Part shown: positions 6,843 through 9,119 of the stretch, piece after piece
How the letters are laid out: each line of letters begins with the position of its first letter
How positions within the stretch are numbered: the stretch's first letter is position 1
Origin: Halomonas halophila
GTDB taxonomy: Bacteria; Pseudomonadota; Gammaproteobacteria; Pseudomonadales; Halomonadaceae
Reading direction: 5' to 3'
Assembly: GCA_002433675.1 (NCBI GenBank)
Contig: DJIP01000279.1
Span: 2,859-11,977, forward strand
Length of the DNA stretch: 9,119 bases
Notes under the pieces: generated by a model
What the model was told of the DNA's origin: nothing
Databases searched by the model: none
The model's input: the letters and a program-made list of their open reading frames with translations, nothing else
Program-made: the position numbers and the translations under genes

Positions 6843-6879
6843 GCAGGCTTGCGCCGGTCAGCGAGATGTTCGTTATCTG

Positions 6880-7566
6880 CTAGCGCACCCGCCGCCTGGC
6901 CAGGCAGGCCAGCAGGGTGGGCTCGTCGGCGGCCAGGATCGCCTGGACGCGGCTGCCGACGCCAAGCTTCTTGAGGATCGCCGAGACGTGGGTCTTGACC
7001 GTGGTTTCGGCGATATCGAGCTCGCGGGCGATGACCTTGTTGGAGGCGCCGCGAATCAGCAGGGTCAGCACCTCGAGCTGCTTGACCGTCAACTGCTCGA
7101 GTGCGCCTGCATCGGCCGAGCTCGTCGCCCCTGACGTCGCAGACGGGGCACTCGATGCCTCGGCCGGGCGGCGCATGATCTCGGCGGGCAGATAGATCTG
7201 GCCGTCGAGGATCTGCTTGATCGCCGCCAGCAGGTCCGGGCGTGGCGTGGACTTCGGCAGATACCCGATGGCGCCCAGATCCAGGGCGCCGAGCACCGTG
7301 GCGCGCTCGCTTTCGGCCGACAGCACCGCCACCGGCACCGCCGGAAAGGCCCGGCGCAATTCGCGCAGCCCGTCCAGGGCCGAGGCGTCGGGCAGGTTCA
7401 GATCCAGCAGCACCAGGTCGACGTCGTCGTCGGCGTCGAGGGCGCTTGCCAGCGCGGCGAAGCAGTCTGCCTCGCGCAGCTCGGTGCCGGGCAGGCCCGA
7501 TTGAATGACCGCGGCAATGGCGTCGCGAAAGAGCGGGTGATCGTCAGCCACCATCAGGCTGTACAT
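6880..7566 (-). CDS. agmR: NarL/FixJ-family response regulator, AgmR/ErbR-like
   Basis: A 228-residue regulator, typical length for the family. The receiver domain (1-125) has D8/D9, phospho-acceptor D55 in LLDLNLPD, S83 and K105. A serine/alanine-rich linker (134-155) leads to a LuxR-type helix-turn-helix (about 157-212) with SNKVIARELDIAETTVKTHVSAILKKLGV. Overall the protein closely resembles P. aeruginosa AgmR/ErbR, an activator of ethanol and glycerol oxidation genes (recalled similarity). ATG 7566 begins MYSLMVADDHP, the normal receiver start. The frame stays open upstream to 7911, but that stretch overlaps the aldehyde dehydrogenase gene and is rejected. The ribosome binding site is weak (GGGA about 8 bases upstream). 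It converges on the kinase gene with a 37-base gap and is divergent from the dehydrogenase, whose promoter region it shares and probably controls. Confidence 0.93.
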   Translation of the reverse strand: MYSLMVADDHPLFRDAIAAVIQSGLPGTELREADCFAALASALDADDDVDLVLLDLNLPDASALDGLRELRRAFPAVPVAVLSAESERATVLGALDLGAIGYLPKSTPRPDLLAAIKQILDGQIYLPAEIMRRPAEASSAPSATSGATSSADAGALEQLTVKQLEVLTLLIRGASNKVIARELDIAETTVKTHVSAILKKLGVGSRVQAILAADEPTLLACLARRRVR

Positions 7567-7601
7567 GTCTGGCGTCCCGGTTGTCTGTGTCCTTGGTCGG
7601 T

Positions 7602-7616
7602 CTCCTACCGAAGGAG
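7602..7616 (-). promoter_or_regulatory. Inverted repeat in the regulator leader
   Basis: CTCCT 7602-7606 and AGGAG 7612-7616 are perfect inverted repeats around 5 bases. On the regulator mRNA this forms a small hairpin about 35-50 bases before the start codon; on DNA it could be an operator in the divergent region. Function not known. Confidence 0.3.
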
Positions 7617-7627
7617 GAGGCGCTCTC

Positions 7628-7639
7628 CTGCCAGGGCAG
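7628..7639. promoter_or_regulatory. Perfect 12-base dyad in the divergent promoter region
   Basis: CTGCC AG GGCAG is a perfect inverted repeat with a 2-base centre. It overlaps the -10 and start region of the minus-strand promoter proposed at 7638-7666, so a protein bound here would block the regulator's own transcription. The spacing (half-sites next to each other) fits a dimeric binding site. The binding protein is unknown; the adjacent NarL-family regulator is the obvious candidate. Confidence 0.4.
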
Positions 7640-7666
7640 TATGTCGCAAGCCAGGTTCCTGACCAA
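7638..7666 (-). promoter_or_regulatory. Candidate sigma-70 promoter of the response regulator
   Basis: On the minus strand, TTGGTC (7666-7661) and CATACT (7643-7638) are separated by exactly 17 bases, four of six matches to each consensus hexamer. Transcription would begin near 7631, leaving a leader of about 65 bases. No comparably good promoter was found for the dehydrogenase on the + strand, which is consistent with that gene needing an activator. Confidence 0.5.
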
Positions 7667-7700
7667 GACTGGAGTGGCAGACAACTACAACATCCTTTCC

Positions 7701-7706
7701 AAGGAG
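7701..7706 (+). promoter_or_regulatory. Ribosome binding site of the aldehyde dehydrogenase gene
   Basis: AAGGAG lies seven bases before ATG 7714 and fixes that start. It follows a short AT-richer stretch (7680-7700). Confidence 0.8.
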
Positions 7707-7713
7707 ACACGCC

Positions 7714-9119
7714 ATGATCTACGCCAACCCCGGACAACCCAACGCCGTGGTCAGCTTCGACGAGCGCTACGGTAACTATATCGGTGGCGAGTTCGTCGCC
7801 CCGGTCAAGGGTCAGTACTTCGACAACGTAAGCCCGGTCAACGGCCAGGTGTTCTGTCAGATTCCCCGCTCCAGTGCCGAAGATATCGACAAGGCACTGG
7901 ACGCCGCCCACGCCGCAGCGCCGGCCTGGGGGCGCACCTCAGCGGGCGAGCGCAGCAATATCCTTCTGAAGATCGCTGAGCGCATCGAGGCCAACCTGGA
8001 GGCGCTGGCGGTGGCCGAGTGCTGGGACAACGGCAAGGCGGTGCGTGAGACCCTGAACGCCGACATTCCGCTGGCGGTGGACCACTTCCGCTACTTCGCC
8101 GGCTGCATTCGCGCCCAGGAAGGCACCGCCGCCGATATCGACGCCAACACCGTGGCCTATCACTTCCACGAGCCGCTGGGCGTCGTTGGCCAGATCATCC
8201 CCTGGAACTTTCCGCTGCTGATGGCCACCTGGAAGCTGGCCCCGGCGCTGGCCGCCGGCAACTGCGTGGTGCTCAAGCCCGCCGAGCAGACCCCGGCCTC
8301 GATCCTCAAGCTGATGGAGGTGATCGGTGACCTGCTGCCTCCCGGCGTGGTCAACGTGGTCAACGGCTTCGGCGCCGAGGCGGGCGAAGCGCTGGCTACC
8401 AGCAAGCGCATCGCCAAGATCGCCTTTACCGGCTCTACCCCGGTAGGCTCGCACATCCTCAAGTGCGCCGCCGACAACATCATTCCTTCCACCGTGGAAC
8501 TTGGCGGCAAATCGCCCAACATCTACTTCGCCGACATCATGAGCGCCGAGCCGGAGTTCATCGACAAGGCCGCCGAGGGGCTGGTGCTGGCCTTCTTCAA
8601 CCAGGGTGAGGTGTGCACCTGTCCGTCACGGGCGCTGATCCAGGAGAGCATCTACGAGCCGTTCATGGCCAAGGTGATGGAGCGGGTCACCACCATCAAG
8701 CGTGGCAACCCGCTGGACACCGATGTCCAGGTCGGCGCCCAGGCCTCCAAGGAGCAGTTCGACAAGATCATGTCCTACATGGACGTGGCCCGGGAGGAAG
8801 GCGCCGAGTTCCTGACCGGTGGCAACCAGGCCAAGCTCAATGCCGATCTGGACACCGGCTACTACATCGAGCCGACGCTACTGAAGGGCAACAACAAGAT
8901 GCGCGTCTTCCAGGAAGAGATCTTCGGCCCGGTGGTGGCGGTGACCACCTTCAAGGATGAGGAAGAGGCCCTGGCGATTGCCAACGACACAGAATTCGGT
9001 CTTGGCGCCGGCGTCTGGAGTCGTGACATCAACGTGGCCTTCCGCATGGGCCGTGGCATCCAGGCCGGTCGCGTATGGACCAACTGCTACCACCAGTATC
9101 CCGCCCACGCCGCCTTCGG
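7714..9119 (+). CDS. exaC: NAD-dependent aldehyde dehydrogenase ExaC (3' partial)
   Basis: 468 residues are present, and roughly 40 more would be expected from the family's usual 506 or so; the gene runs off the window. It oxidises acetaldehyde and similar aldehydes to acids with NAD in the cytoplasm, the last step of ethanol oxidation. The N-terminus and the whole body closely match P. aeruginosa ExaC as recalled. Catalytic features: PWNFP with N165, cofactor motif FTGSTPVG (238-245), the general base in VELGGK (E262) and the nucleophile in [11 protein letters not shown] (C301, followed by C303, both usual in this subgroup). EEIFGPV occurs later. The start is supported by AAGGAG 7701-7706. 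It is divergent from the AgmR-like regulator across 147 bases, which suggests direct control by it. E. coli AldB is a more distant alternative name. Confidence 0.95.
   Translation, partial: MIYANPGQPNAVVSFDERYGNYIGGEFVAPVKGQYFDNVSPVNGQVFCQIPRSSAEDIDKALDAAHAAAPAWGRTSAGERSNILLKIAERIEANLEALAVAECWDNGKAVRETLNADIPLAVDHFRYFAGCIRAQEGTAADIDANTVAYHFHEPLGVVGQIIPWNFPLLMATWKLAPALAAGNCVVLKPAEQTPASILKLMEVIGDLLPPGVVNVVNGFGAEAGEALATSKRIAKIAFTGSTPVGSHILKCAADNIIPSTVELGGKSPNIYFADIMSAEPEFIDKAAEGLVLAFFNQGEVCTCPSRALIQESIYEPFMAKVMERVTTIKRGNPLDTDVQVGAQASKEQFDKIMSYMDVAREEGAEFLTGGNQAKLNADLDTGYYIEPTLLKGNNKMRVFQEEIFGPVVAVTTFKDEEEALAIANDTEFGLGAGVWSRDINVAFRMGRGIQAGRVWTNCYHQYPAHAAF

Noticed and set aside
6843..6879. Bidirectional terminator between the convergent kinase and regulator genes
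   Set aside because: Only a 4-base stem (AGAT/ATCT) with no T tract was found in this 37-base gap.
7672..7691. Sigma-54 promoter for exaC (TGGCAG-like -24 element)
   Set aside because: The TGGCA element at 7675 is not followed by the required GC-containing -12 element at the right spacing.
7567..7911. N-terminal extension of the response regulator
   Set aside because: The frame is open, but it would overlap the 5' end of exaC and the divergent promoter region, and homologues begin at the MYSLMVADDHP start.

Overview
The window looks like chromosomal DNA from a high-GC gammaproteobacterium. The best guess is Halomonas or a close relative, because the gene content is Pseudomonas-like and the codons are strongly GC-biased. 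This assignment rests on recalled protein similarity only. Coding density is high. No insertion sequence, CRISPR array, tRNA or rRNA was seen.

Left block (1-3291, + strand): the distal part of a fructose phosphotransferase operon in the order fruB (3' end only) - fruK - fruA. Both junctions are 4-base ATGA overlaps, so translation is probably coupled. FruB passes phosphate from PEP to the FruA IIB domain. FruA imports fructose as fructose-1-phosphate, and FruK makes fructose-1,6-bisphosphate from it. A clear intrinsic terminator (3259-3291) closes the operon.

Middle block (3292-4143): an intergenic region with a local AT-rich patch and an extended -10 box. It continues into an unusually structured, very GC-rich stretch with three successive hairpins (3401-3504), then a short gene with a good ribosome binding site. 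That gene encodes a small protein with an N-terminal ABM-like alpha/beta fold and two C-terminal membrane helices. Its function is unknown.

Right block (4172-9119): a signalling and metabolism cluster. A FIST-domain protein of the NosP type overlaps a PAS-less hybrid histidine kinase of the NahK/ErcS' type, which must use a non-ATG start. Converging on them is a NarL-family response regulator resembling AgmR/ErbR. Divergent from the regulator is an ExaC-type NAD-dependent aldehyde dehydrogenase, cut by the window end. In Pseudomonas aeruginosa the counterparts lie close together in the ethanol-oxidation region. The likely circuit is: FIST sensor (heme/NO by family analogy) controls the kinase, the kinase signals through phosphotransfer, and the regulator controls aldehyde oxidation from the shared 147-base divergent region. 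That region holds a good minus-strand promoter and a perfect dyad over its -10/+1. The circuit is inference; the gene identities are well supported.
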